DNA of 6,465 bases from an uncultured Prevotellaceae bacterium (lineage in GTDB: Bacteria > Bacteroidota > Bacteroidia > Bacteroidales > Muribaculaceae). The DNA is taken from positions 1 through 6,465 of the forward strand of contig USOC01000070.1 of assembly GCA_900556245.1 (NCBI GenBank), given 5' to 3'. Within the stretch, counting starts at the first letter, position 1. Each line of letters begins with the position of its first letter. Below, one piece after another: positions 1 to 5,900 of the stretch. The notes beneath the pieces are model-generated. The model did not search any database and was not told the origin of the DNA. It saw only the letters and a program-made list of their open reading frames with translations. The translations under genes were made by a program, and so were the position numbers.

Positions 1-1087
1 GAATAATATTATAGCCGACAAGCACAACAGCCAGCGTGGCGGCGGCACGCGAAGTGCTGAGTCCGTACATCAACGACCGTTCCGTGCCGCTCATTCTGCA
101 AAGTTTCTGCGTGAGCCATGCTGTAATCCACTTGGTGGAAATGGCCATGACAGACATGATGGCCACCAGCAGAACAACATCTAATCCGCCGGCAAACACG
201 CGCATGTCGATCATCATTCCGACTCCTATCAGAAAATAGGGAATAAACAGCGCGTTCCCGACAAACTCAAGGTTGTGCATAAGCGGAGAGACCGAAGGTA
301 TAAGCCTGTTCAGCACAAGCCCGGCAAGAAAAGCCCCCAGAATTCCTTCCATTCCGACAATTTTCATCAAACCTGCAGACAGAAACATCATGGCAAGCAC
401 AAAGATGAACTGCAGTACGCCGCTGCTGTATTTTCTGAAAAACCACCGGCCGATACGCGGAAAAAAGAAGATAACCGTTACACTCAGGACTGCGACCCTG
501 ACCACAAGCCAGAACCACTCAAAACCGTCACCTCCGTCCCCTTTATAAAGCCCGCCGAGAATCGCAAGCAAAAACAAAGTCAAACTGTCGGTAATCGCCG
601 TAGCTCCTACCGAAACGCTGACGCTTCGCTGCCGGGACACGCCATAACGACTGACAATCGGATAGGACACTAACGTGTGGGAGGCATACATGCTAGCTAT
701 CAACATCGACGGAACCGCGGCATACTGAAGTACAAGGCTATTGACCGCATAACCCATAGCCATGGGAATGATAAATCCGAGCAAACCAAACACGATAGCC
801 TTGCCGCGAATCGACTTAAAGTCGCTCATATTCATCTCAAGCCCCGCCAGGAACATGATATAATACAGACCTACATTGCCAAACAGCTGAAAACTGCTGT
901 CACGCGAGACAACATTCAGCCCATGCTCGCCAATAACAACTCCTGCAAGAATCATTCCAATGATATGAGGTATTTTCAACGGACCGAACAAAATGGGCGC
1001 AAAAAGAATAATTCCGAGCACCAGAAAGAAAATCCACGTCGGATCGGTAATTGGAAAATGTATGCCAAAATCAAATAATGGTTCCAT
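1..1087 (-). CDS. CPA2-family cation:proton antiporter, N-terminal part (runs off the left edge)
   Basis: Inner-membrane monovalent cation/H+ antiporter of the KefB/NapA-like CPA2 family, probably exchanging Na+ or K+ for protons. The frame is open for 362 codons from an ATG at 1087 to base 1, so the 3' end is outside the window. Seen in the translation: about ten to eleven hydrophobic segments; a FLAGLEM motif at residues 79-85, typical of the family; SHTLVSYPIV around 136-145; TDSLTLFLL with Asp167, where CPA2 proteins carry the ion-binding acidic residue; EGILGAFLAGLVLN at 247-260; FLIGVGMMID at 285-294; and Lys319, where NapA-like members have the TM10 lysine. Bacteroidetes homologues are often much longer, with a cytoplasmic C-terminal region that cannot be judged here. 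It is divergent from asd, with its own promoter candidate just upstream. No Shine-Dalgarno is visible, which is usual for Bacteroidetes. The family is confident; the transported ion is not known. Confidence 0.9.
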   Translation of the reverse strand, partial: MEPLFDFGIHFPITDPTWIFFLVLGIILFAPILFGPLKIPHIIGMILAGVVIGEHGLNVVSRDSSFQLFGNVGLYYIMFLAGLEMNMSDFKSIRGKAIVFGLLGFIIPMAMGYAVNSLVLQYAAVPSMLIASMYASHTLVSYPIVSRYGVSRQRSVSVSVGATAITDSLTLFLLAILGGLYKGDGGDGFEWFWLVVRVAVLSVTVIFFFPRIGRWFFRKYSSGVLQFIFVLAMMFLSAGLMKIVGMEGILGAFLAGLVLNRLIPSVSPLMHNLEFVGNALFIPYFLIGVGMMIDMRVFAGGLDVVLLVAIMSVMAISTKWITAWLTQKLCRMSGTERSLMYGLSTSRAAATLAVVLVGYNII

Positions 1088-1125
1088 AGTTTGCTTGTTC
1101 AAGACAGCCTGAAGGCTTCACAAGG

Positions 1126-1156
1126 CAAAGATAGTGAAAGGTGAGCGTAGAGACAA
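1126..1156 (-). promoter_or_regulatory. Candidate Bacteroidetes promoter for the antiporter
   Basis: Read on the minus strand, TATCTTTG (1133 to 1126) matches the Bacteroidetes -7 consensus TAnnTTTG exactly. A TTG (1156 to 1154) lies 20 bases upstream in the -33 position. A start site roughly 30 nt before the ATG at 1087 is implied. The 5' leader would contain a small hairpin, AGCCT-GA-AGGCT (1106-1117). Assigned by pattern only. Confidence 0.5.
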
Positions 1157-1308
1157 GTGAAAACAAAGTTTTCAAACTTGGCTGTACCGAACCGCATCCT
1201 GCCTTATTTAAAGATGCGAAAAGTCGGGTGCAAAAGCATCTGATTTAATTGAATGATTTTGCCGAGACAGCCAAATCATCTCGCCTCAGCGAATTTTAGC
1301 CGTTAACC

Positions 1309-1341
1309 TTGCCTCAATCCCGACTTTTTGTCGTAATTTTG
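1309..1341 (+). promoter_or_regulatory. Candidate Bacteroidetes promoter for asd
   Basis: TAATTTTG at 1334-1341 matches the -7 consensus TAnnTTTG. The best -33 candidate is TTG at 1309-1311, with a 22-base spacer, slightly long. It implies a leader of about 70 nt before the ATG at 1418. A nearby AAATTTTG at 1346-1353 is a poorer match. No experimental support. Confidence 0.45.
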
Positions 1342-1417
1342 CATAAAATTTTGGCATACAGCGACAAAATCATCGCGAAATGCCGCATTTATTCACTAAT
1401 CTATTTAGACCATCAAA

Positions 1418-2431
1418 ATGAAAATTGCTATTGTCGGCGCAAGCGGTGCCGTCGGTCAGGAAGTTCTCCGAGTGCTCGACGAGCAAAACTTTCCGATCGA
1501 CGAATTGGTACTCTTCGGCTCGAAACGCAGCGCAGGTAAACAGTTTGCTTTCCGAGGAAAGGACTACACTGTCAAAGAATTGGCTCACAACGACGACTTC
1601 AAGGGCGTTGACATCGCCTTCACTTCGGCCGGAGCTGGAACTTCTAAAGAATTTGCCGAAACAATCACAAAATATGGCGCAATCATGATCGACAATTCAA
1701 GCGCATTCCGAATGGACGATGACGTTCCCTTGGTTGTGCCTGAAGTGAACGGCGACGATGCCTTCAATGCTCCGCGCAACATCATAGCGAACCCAAACTG
1801 CACGACCATCCAAATGGTCGTTGCGCTGAAACCGATCAACGACCTGTCGCCCATCCGTCGTGTCCGTGTTTCGACCTATCAGGCGGCAAGCGGTGCAGGC
1901 GCGGCTGCCATGGACGAACTGACGCATCAATACAGCGAAATAGCAGAAGGCAAAGAGCCTACGGTCGAGAAGTTTGCCTATCAATTGGCATATAACGTGA
2001 TTCCGCACATCGACGTATTTCAGGACAACGGCTACACCAAAGAAGAAATGAAGATGTTCCACGAGACGCGCAAAATCATGCACGCTCCCGAATTGTCGGT
2101 CAGTGCCACTTGCGTGCGCGTCCCGGTTATGCGCGCCCATAGCGAAGCCATCTGGGTGGAAACCGAACAGCCCGTCAGCGTCGAAGAGGCCCGTAAAGCA
2201 TTCTCCACAGCCAAAGGCCTGGTTCTGGTCGACAATCCTGCCGAAAAGCAGTACCCGATGCCGCTGTTCATTGCCGGCAAAGACCCCGTCTATGTCGGAC
2301 GCGTCCGCAAAGACATCGCCGACGACCTCGGTCTTTCCTTCTGGGTTGTAGGCGACCAAATCAAAAAAGGCGCCGCACTCAACGCCGTGCAGATTGCCCA
2401 ACACCTGATTGCAGGAAAGAAACAACGGTAA
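1418..2431 (+). CDS. asd: Aspartate-semialdehyde dehydrogenase
   Basis: Cytoplasmic enzyme that reduces L-aspartyl-4-phosphate to L-aspartate-4-semialdehyde with NADPH. This is the second step of the aspartate pathway, feeding lysine, meso-diaminopimelate, threonine, methionine and isoleucine synthesis. The 337-residue protein is full length for the family. Seen: the N-terminal dinucleotide-binding loop GASGAVGQ (residues 7-14); DNSSAFRM at 92-99; the active-site motif NPNCTT with catalytic Cys128; the substrate-side YQAASGAG at 154-161; and CVRVPV with Arg234, followed by the probable catalytic base His241. The C-terminal part returns to the nucleotide domain (LNAVQIAQ). The ATG at 1418 places the Rossmann loop at the usual distance from the N terminus, and no in-frame alternative is needed. 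It is monocistronic: own promoter candidate upstream and a strong terminator 17 bases after the stop. Its opposite strand carries a long open frame that I treat as a shadow. Confidence 0.97.
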   Translation: MKIAIVGASGAVGQEVLRVLDEQNFPIDELVLFGSKRSAGKQFAFRGKDYTVKELAHNDDFKGVDIAFTSAGAGTSKEFAETITKYGAIMIDNSSAFRMDDDVPLVVPEVNGDDAFNAPRNIIANPNCTTIQMVVALKPINDLSPIRRVRVSTYQAASGAGAAAMDELTHQYSEIAEGKEPTVEKFAYQLAYNVIPHIDVFQDNGYTKEEMKMFHETRKIMHAPELSVSATCVRVPVMRAHSEAIWVETEQPVSVEEARKAFSTAKGLVLVDNPAEKQYPMPLFIAGKDPVYVGRVRKDIADDLGLSFWVVGDQIKKGAALNAVQIAQHLIAGKKQR

Positions 2432-2447
2432 GCATACGAGATAAAAA

Positions 2448-2490
2448 GTCGCGCCCCAGGGTTTTGACCCTGCGGCGCGACATTTTTTGT
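2448..2490 (+). terminator. Intrinsic terminator of asd
   Basis: An 8-bp stem, GTCGCGCC (2448-2455) with GGCGCGAC (2474-2481), is followed by one C-C mismatch and a further 6 bp, CAGGGT with ACCCTG, closing on a TTTG loop. Six T follow at 2483-2488. It starts 17 bases after the asd stop. An A-run at 2443-2447 means it could also act weakly on minus-strand transcripts. Confidence 0.92.
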
Positions 2491-2494
2491 ATAA

Positions 2495-2587
2495 CCGGGC
2501 AGGATAAACAAAGTCCCAACCCTCCCCTGTTTTCAAAGTCAAAGACGGAGGAAACAGGAGGAGAAGCCTCTGCCCGGGGAGGGAGAC
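2495..2587. repeat. Nested, mutually competing inverted repeats
   Basis: Outer arms CCGGGCAG (2495-2502) and CTGCCCGG (2570-2577) are an exact 8-base inverted repeat. Inside them CCTGTTT (2526-2532) pairs with AAACAGG (2552-2558), extended by three more pairs across a bulge. A third pairing, CCCTCCCC (2520-2527) with GGGGAGGG (2576-2583), overlaps both others, so the two folds exclude each other. It lies between two terminators pointing at it, so it is probably little transcribed. It could be a dispersed intergenic repeat element or a remnant; function unknown. Confidence 0.5.
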
Positions 2588-2684
2588 AAACGGACATGCG
2601 GTCTTGAGATACCAATGCTTCACTCTCTCATGGACAGAAAAATGATTTGCCTGTAGCACGTTTTCCGGAAGTGCTTTAGTCCTG

Positions 2685-2718
2685 AAAAAAGAGCGGGCGG
2701 CATCACTGCCACCCGCTC
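2685..2718 (-). terminator. Intrinsic terminator of the 467-residue secreted protein gene
   Basis: Read on the minus strand, GAGCGGGTGGC pairs with GCCGCCCGCTC over 11 positions, including one G-U wobble, with a 6-base loop. Six T follow (A at 2685-2690 on the plus strand). The same position is an A-C mismatch in a plus-strand transcript, so the hairpin favours minus-strand RNA. It starts about 29 bases after the stop codon. Confidence 0.92.
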
Positions 2719-2746
2719 TCGGTTTTAATCACATATATTCAGATTA

Positions 2747-4150
2747 TTATCTGACAATTACTTTCACCACTTCGTCAGCTGTGCGGACAATGTAGAATCC
2801 GGCTGGCACTTCCACCAAAGTTGCGCCTTCTGCCCCCGCTTCAACAGCCACCATCTGTCCTGCCGCATTCACGACAACCACTTCTGATGCCTTGTCGGCT
2901 ACAACCTCGATACCGCCGGCAACGGCCTTCACTCGGCTTGCGGAAGCCAACGACTCAACGCCCGAAGTCTCATTGTTCACATACAGGAACATCGGTTGTA
3001 CTGAAGCCTCATCGCACAAGAACTCCGGAGTTGTTCCGTTGTGTATTTTAAATCGCATAGTGCCTGTAAAATCAGCGGAACCTGCAACAACGGCATTCGC
3101 TGTTCCCCCAAAAGTCCAGACAAACGGCGTCGCTTCTGCCGGCTTCAAGTTCTCATGTGTTCCGCTTTTTATAAGCGACACATAAGTCTGATTGAAGTTC
3201 TTGATATAGTAGCCGCCTTCTGCTTTCTCCACGAAGAACAAGTTAGCGGTGTCCTTTGTCGGTTCGCCAAGAGCTACGTCAAACTCCGTAGCACCGACAT
3301 AGTAGTTCGCTACAACAGAATTATGCATCAAATAATACTTTCCGTCATCTCCTTTTGCCGCAATCATATAAGTACCCTCTTTAGGAGCGGACGGATCCAT
3401 CTTTTCAAACGGCAATGTGGCAATGGTGAAGTTAAGCGTCACGACGTCCGACATTTGGTCGCCCTTGGTCGACAGCGCCTCAATCGCGTAAACGCCCGCT
3501 TCCGACAACGGCAGTTCCACCGGAGAAACAGCGTCTGTCTTTTCAGCGACAGTCGCGCCGTCCTTCTTCACCGTATAGTATATTTGTGCACCCTCTGTCA
3601 GACAAGTAATTAAAATATTGCGAGTCTCGTCAAAATAAGTAGCTCCTTCCACAGCCCCGGAAATTTCTGGCAATACAAGTTCTGCTGTAGGAGCTTCACC
3701 TGTCAAGAGAAAATTATCTGCGCGTAAGTTCTTGCCGGTATTATTAGAGAAAGTCAAGTCAAAGGAAGTTACATCAGCAGGAACATTTATCGTATATTTA
3801 CCATCATTTCCGGTTCCGGTTACCCTTCCTTCAATAACCACTTGCGAATTCGAAGACGATACCGTAATATTTGTCCTATTTGTCTTGAATGTCAAATCCA
3901 AAAGTCCGGTACATCCTTTCAAGTCTGCAATCGTGACAGTCAGAGAACCTCCGTTTTTAGCAATTAATATTTCGGGAGAAGTTCCTCCCGCCAAAGCTTC
4001 AGTATAAAGTTTTGTGCCCGATCCAACGGTTTGGTAGCCATTCAAAGAGTTCGAGGAAAAGTCTTCCGACCAAATAGTCACAGGGGCGGCGAAAGCGCTT
4101 GTCATGGAAGCGAGCACCGCAAAAACAAATAAAAAGTAAATTTTTTTCAT
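2747..4150 (-). CDS. Secreted multidomain protein with chitobiase-C-terminal-like domain and C-terminal sorting-type domain
   Basis: I recognise the architecture but not a specific function. Residues 1-21 are a classical Sec signal peptide: MKKI, a hydrophobic core, then a probable AFA|A cleavage. Residues 22-152 form a beta-rich domain that starts IWSEDFSS and ends with a LRADNFLLTGE motif, common in Bacteroidales exported proteins and resembling jelly-roll carbohydrate-binding folds. Residues 160-244 (YYTVKKDGA, GVYAIEALSTKG) resemble the chitobiase/beta-hexosaminidase C-terminal Ig-like domain. Residues about 250-390 are a beta-rich module with YYIKN-like repeats that I cannot assign. Residues about 398-467 (VVVNAAGQMV, PAGFYIVR, VVKVIVR) match the style of the type IX secretion C-terminal sorting domain or DUF6383. 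The protein is probably exported to the surface or outside and may bind glycans or protein. The ATG at 4150 is fixed by the signal peptide. It has its own promoter and terminator. Confidence 0.88.
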   Translation of the reverse strand: MKKIYFLFVFAVLASMTSAFAAPVTIWSEDFSSNSLNGYQTVGSGTKLYTEALAGGTSPEILIAKNGGSLTVTIADLKGCTGLLDLTFKTNRTNITVSSSNSQVVIEGRVTGTGNDGKYTINVPADVTSFDLTFSNNTGKNLRADNFLLTGEAPTAELVLPEISGAVEGATYFDETRNILITCLTEGAQIYYTVKKDGATVAEKTDAVSPVELPLSEAGVYAIEALSTKGDQMSDVVTLNFTIATLPFEKMDPSAPKEGTYMIAAKGDDGKYYLMHNSVVANYYVGATEFDVALGEPTKDTANLFFVEKAEGGYYIKNFNQTYVSLIKSGTHENLKPAEATPFVWTFGGTANAVVAGSADFTGTMRFKIHNGTTPEFLCDEASVQPMFLYVNNETSGVESLASASRVKAVAGGIEVVADKASEVVVVNAAGQMVAVEAGAEGATLVEVPAGFYIVRTADEVVKVIVR

Positions 4151-4249
4151 ATCATTTGATTTAGTTAATAAATTTCCAACCTTGTTGAGATAGTATCTAT
4201 TTGATTCTCTGAAAAAAAATACAGGTTTGTCCTTTTCTATTTTGCATCA

Positions 4250-4281
4250 CAAAATTAAGGTTTATATTCCTGAAAAACAAA
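4250..4281 (-). promoter_or_regulatory. Strong candidate promoter for the 467-residue secreted protein
   Basis: On the minus strand, TTTG (4281 to 4278) lies exactly 20 bases upstream of TAATTTTG (4257 to 4250), a full match to the Bacteroidetes -33/-7 consensus. The leader to the ATG at 4150 would be about 90 nt and AT-rich. The -33 box sits inside an inverted repeat, TGAAAA (4271-4276) with TTTTCA (4285-4290), which could be an operator but may be chance. Confidence 0.7.
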
Positions 4282-4450
4282 TAATTTTCAGTCCTCAAAG
4301 CCGGCAAATTTTATCTGTTTGACAGAAAAAAGCGTCAATTCTCCATTTCATGATTGATTTTGCCGTCAACCATCCGACAGAAAGTCATTTTTCATCTGTC
4401 AAGAAATCAGAATGACAAATTGTTACATTCTTATGAATTAATTTCCGCCA

Positions 4451-4518
4451 AGAAAAAGAGACACGCAGACAATGCCACACCCGACAACCCGGGCAAAGTC
4501 AATGGCATTCCTGCGTGT
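4451..4518 (-). terminator. Intrinsic terminator of the LRR protein gene
   Basis: Read on the minus strand it begins 17 bases after the stop codon. An 8-bp stem, ACACGCAG with CTGCGTGT (plus-strand arms 4511-4518 and 4461-4468), is separated by a small internal loop from a second 7-bp stem, AATGCCA with TGGCATT (4503-4509 and 4471-4477). The large apical part contains a CCCG/CGGG pair. The T-rich tail CTCTTTTTCT follows (4451-4460). Confidence 0.88.
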
Positions 4519-4535
4519 TCCCGAAAATACCCAAC

Positions 4536-5888
4536 CTACAGCACGACGTCAAATCGCTCCGATCCGACAACCACGATGTAGAATCCAGAAGCCAAAGAAA
4601 TCGCAGAGCCGTTGCCGGCGTAAACAAGCTGGCCATTCACATTATAAACCCGCTTCACGGACGATTCTCCCACTCCGAATATACGGATGACACCTTCCAC
4701 AGCCACAACCGAAGTAGCGCCAAGGTCAAGTTGCCCGACCGACGAAAAGTCGCGCTCCGCCAATTTTTCGAACTGCATCCAATAGGCCGCTGATCGATAG
4801 GCTGATTCCGCCCCGACCGGCACAAAGACAGGCAGGGTGGCATACTGCTCCTGTGTAAAGCTCAGTTTGTCCAACACCGGCGGAACCGGATTTTCCACAG
4901 CCAACTCCTCAAGCGCCTTGCAACCGTAGAACACACTGCCTCCTATCTTTTCAACACCCGAGCCAATCTTCGCTCGCTTCAGGTCGGGACAGTCGCGGAA
5001 CACGCGATGACCAATCTTCGCCAGCGAAGCGGGCATCTCGACAGAGACCAGTCCGCCACAGCCATTAAAGGCATAGTCTCCAAGCTCGGTCACCCCTTCC
5101 GGAATAGACAGATCGACAACTTCCTCTCCATTCACGAAAAGATGCCCGCCATAGCAAAGCGGATTGCTTTCGCCGGAAAAAGAAAGCCCGCACCATCCTG
5201 CCAAATCGACAATGTCGACACGTCTGATACCGTCGCATTGCTTGAATGCGTCTGATCCAATCATCTTCAAACTGCTCTGAAAAACGACACGTTCCAAACC
5301 GGAGCAACCCTTAAAGGCATTGTATTCGACGATGTCGATTGACTTGCCGAAATCCGCCCGCTCCAGTCCGTAGCAACTCAAAAACGCACCCTTTCCAATC
5401 TTCGTGAGATTGTCGCCGGTGGTGAGACTCGTCAGGCCGTGACAACCGGAGAAAGCGTAATCGCATATTTCTGTCACGGATGACGGTATCACCAAATCTG
5501 TCACCTCTTTACCTCCGACAAACAAATGGCCGGCCGCCACCAGCGGGTTGCTCTCTCCATAGGCAAACCGGATGCCACACCAGGCGGCAAGGTCGCCGGT
5601 TTCCACTCGCTCCAGCTTCAGGCATCCGGCAAACGCCGCATCCCCGATTTTGCGCACCGATGCCGGAATGGAAATCGACTTCAGACTGGCGCACTTGCGA
5701 AATGCGAGCCGGGGAATCTCCGTCAAAGTTTCAGGAAGAGAGACCTGTTCAAGAGCTGAACACTCTGAGAATATTTCTTCCGGGAGAATCGTGACAGATT
5801 CGCCGACCGTCGCCGTGCGCAAAGTCTTGACGTCTCTCAGCGGAGCATAACTGTAGTCCAGAGGACGGCCAAGATAGACCTCCTCCAA
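4536..5888 (-). CDS. BspA-type leucine-rich repeat protein, 5' end missing
   Basis: C-terminal 450 codons of an LRR_5 (BspA/Treponema-type) surface or secreted protein. This family often mediates adhesion or protein binding, though many members are uncharacterised. Ten repeats share an F-x-x-C core, at F40, F63, F86, F146, F169, F192, F215, F274, F297 and F320, with an exact 23-residue period inside three blocks. Two inserted modules, each with WCG, GESNPL and GHLFV (residues 100-131 and 229-260), separate the blocks. Residues 331-378 (ENPVPPVL, VFVPVGAESAY, W-x-x-F) are the usual end of these LRR arrays. The last ~60 residues (YNVNGQLVYAG, ASGFYIVVVG) resemble a sorting-type domain. The only start is a TTG at 5888, which I do not believe: there is no signal peptide, and the family pattern PLEEVYLGR continues one codon further, through 5889-5891, before sense is lost and a stop appears at 5916-5918. 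The true N terminus is absent from this window. Confidence 0.9.
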   Translation of the reverse strand: MEEVYLGRPLDYSYAPLRDVKTLRTATVGESVTILPEEIFSECSALEQVSLPETLTEIPRLAFRKCASLKSISIPASVRKIGDAAFAGCLKLERVETGDLAAWCGIRFAYGESNPLVAAGHLFVGGKEVTDLVIPSSVTEICDYAFSGCHGLTSLTTGDNLTKIGKGAFLSCYGLERADFGKSIDIVEYNAFKGCSGLERVVFQSSLKMIGSDAFKQCDGIRRVDIVDLAGWCGLSFSGESNPLCYGGHLFVNGEEVVDLSIPEGVTELGDYAFNGCGGLVSVEMPASLAKIGHRVFRDCPDLKRAKIGSGVEKIGGSVFYGCKALEELAVENPVPPVLDKLSFTQEQYATLPVFVPVGAESAYRSAAYWMQFEKLAERDFSSVGQLDLGATSVVAVEGVIRIFGVGESSVKRVYNVNGQLVYAGNGSAISLASGFYIVVVGSERFDVVL

Positions 5889-5900
5889 CGGATATGCAGA
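5880..5900. other. Breakpoint joining two unrelated truncated genes
   Basis: Leftward of about 5891 the minus strand encodes recognisable LRR protein. Rightward of about 5892-5894 the plus strand encodes recognisable RACo/ASKHA protein. Both lack their N-terminal parts at the same point, head to head with no intergenic DNA. No transposon end, target-site duplication, tRNA or integrase is visible. An assembly or cloning chimera is the simplest explanation; a real inversion or insertion breakpoint is the alternative. Confidence 0.7.

Larger units (their letters stand above)
1088..1417. other. Divergent intergenic region between the antiporter and asd
   Basis: These 330 bases hold no credible gene. 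They contain one promoter candidate for each divergent gene. They also contain an imperfect stem, AGATGC (1212-1217) with GCATCT (1236-1241), flanked by TTAAA/TTTAA-type arms. A separate 10-base inverted repeat joins AAAAGTCGGG (1219-1228) to CCCGACTTTT (1319-1328), whose right arm lies inside the spacer of the asd promoter. No riboswitch or leader peptide was recognised. Confidence 0.6.
2432..2746. other. Convergent intergenic region
   Basis: These 315 bases hold no credible gene. Each end carries the intrinsic terminator of its flanking gene. The middle (2495-2587) is a GC-rich block of inverted repeats, listed separately. From about 2588 to 2684 I see only ordinary sequence with a weak hairpin, AGCAC/GTGCT (2655-2675), which lacks a proper T-run. 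Confidence 0.6.
4151..4535. other. Intergenic region between two minus-strand genes
   Basis: These 385 bases hold no credible gene. They carry the terminator of the LRR gene (4451-4518) and the promoter of the downstream secreted-protein gene (4250-4281), so the two genes are not one operon. Between them (about 4290-4450) is AT-rich sequence with a few short CTGT/ACAG mirror elements (for example around 4316-4326) that I cannot give a role. Confidence 0.6.

Noticed and set aside
275..1078. Two plus-strand open frames of about 132 codons each
   Set aside because: They are antisense to the membrane antiporter; their Lys/Asn/His/Arg-rich, low-hydrophobicity composition is what the opposite strand of membrane-protein codons gives, and no domain is visible.
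1697..2659. A 320-codon open frame on the minus strand across asd
   Set aside because: It lies wholly over the convincing asd gene and its terminator, has no recognisable domains, and its residues reflect the reverse complement of conserved asd codons.
2655..2675. Hairpin AGCAC/GTGCT as a further terminator
   Set aside because: Only a 5-bp stem, with an 11-base loop and no T-run on either side; a much stronger terminator is adjacent.
3041..3613. A 190-codon plus-strand open frame
   Set aside because: Antisense to the secreted 467-residue protein, which has a signal peptide, domains, promoter and terminator; the plus frame has none of these.
4316..4412. Repeated CTGT/GACAG words suggesting a repeat array or CRISPR
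   Set aside because: The words are short, irregularly spaced and not followed by conserved repeat units; no CRISPR array or tRNA-like structure is supported anywhere in the window.
5886..5888. TTG as the true start of the LRR protein
   Set aside because: Family-like sequence continues upstream of it, no signal peptide follows, and the point coincides with the breakpoint.
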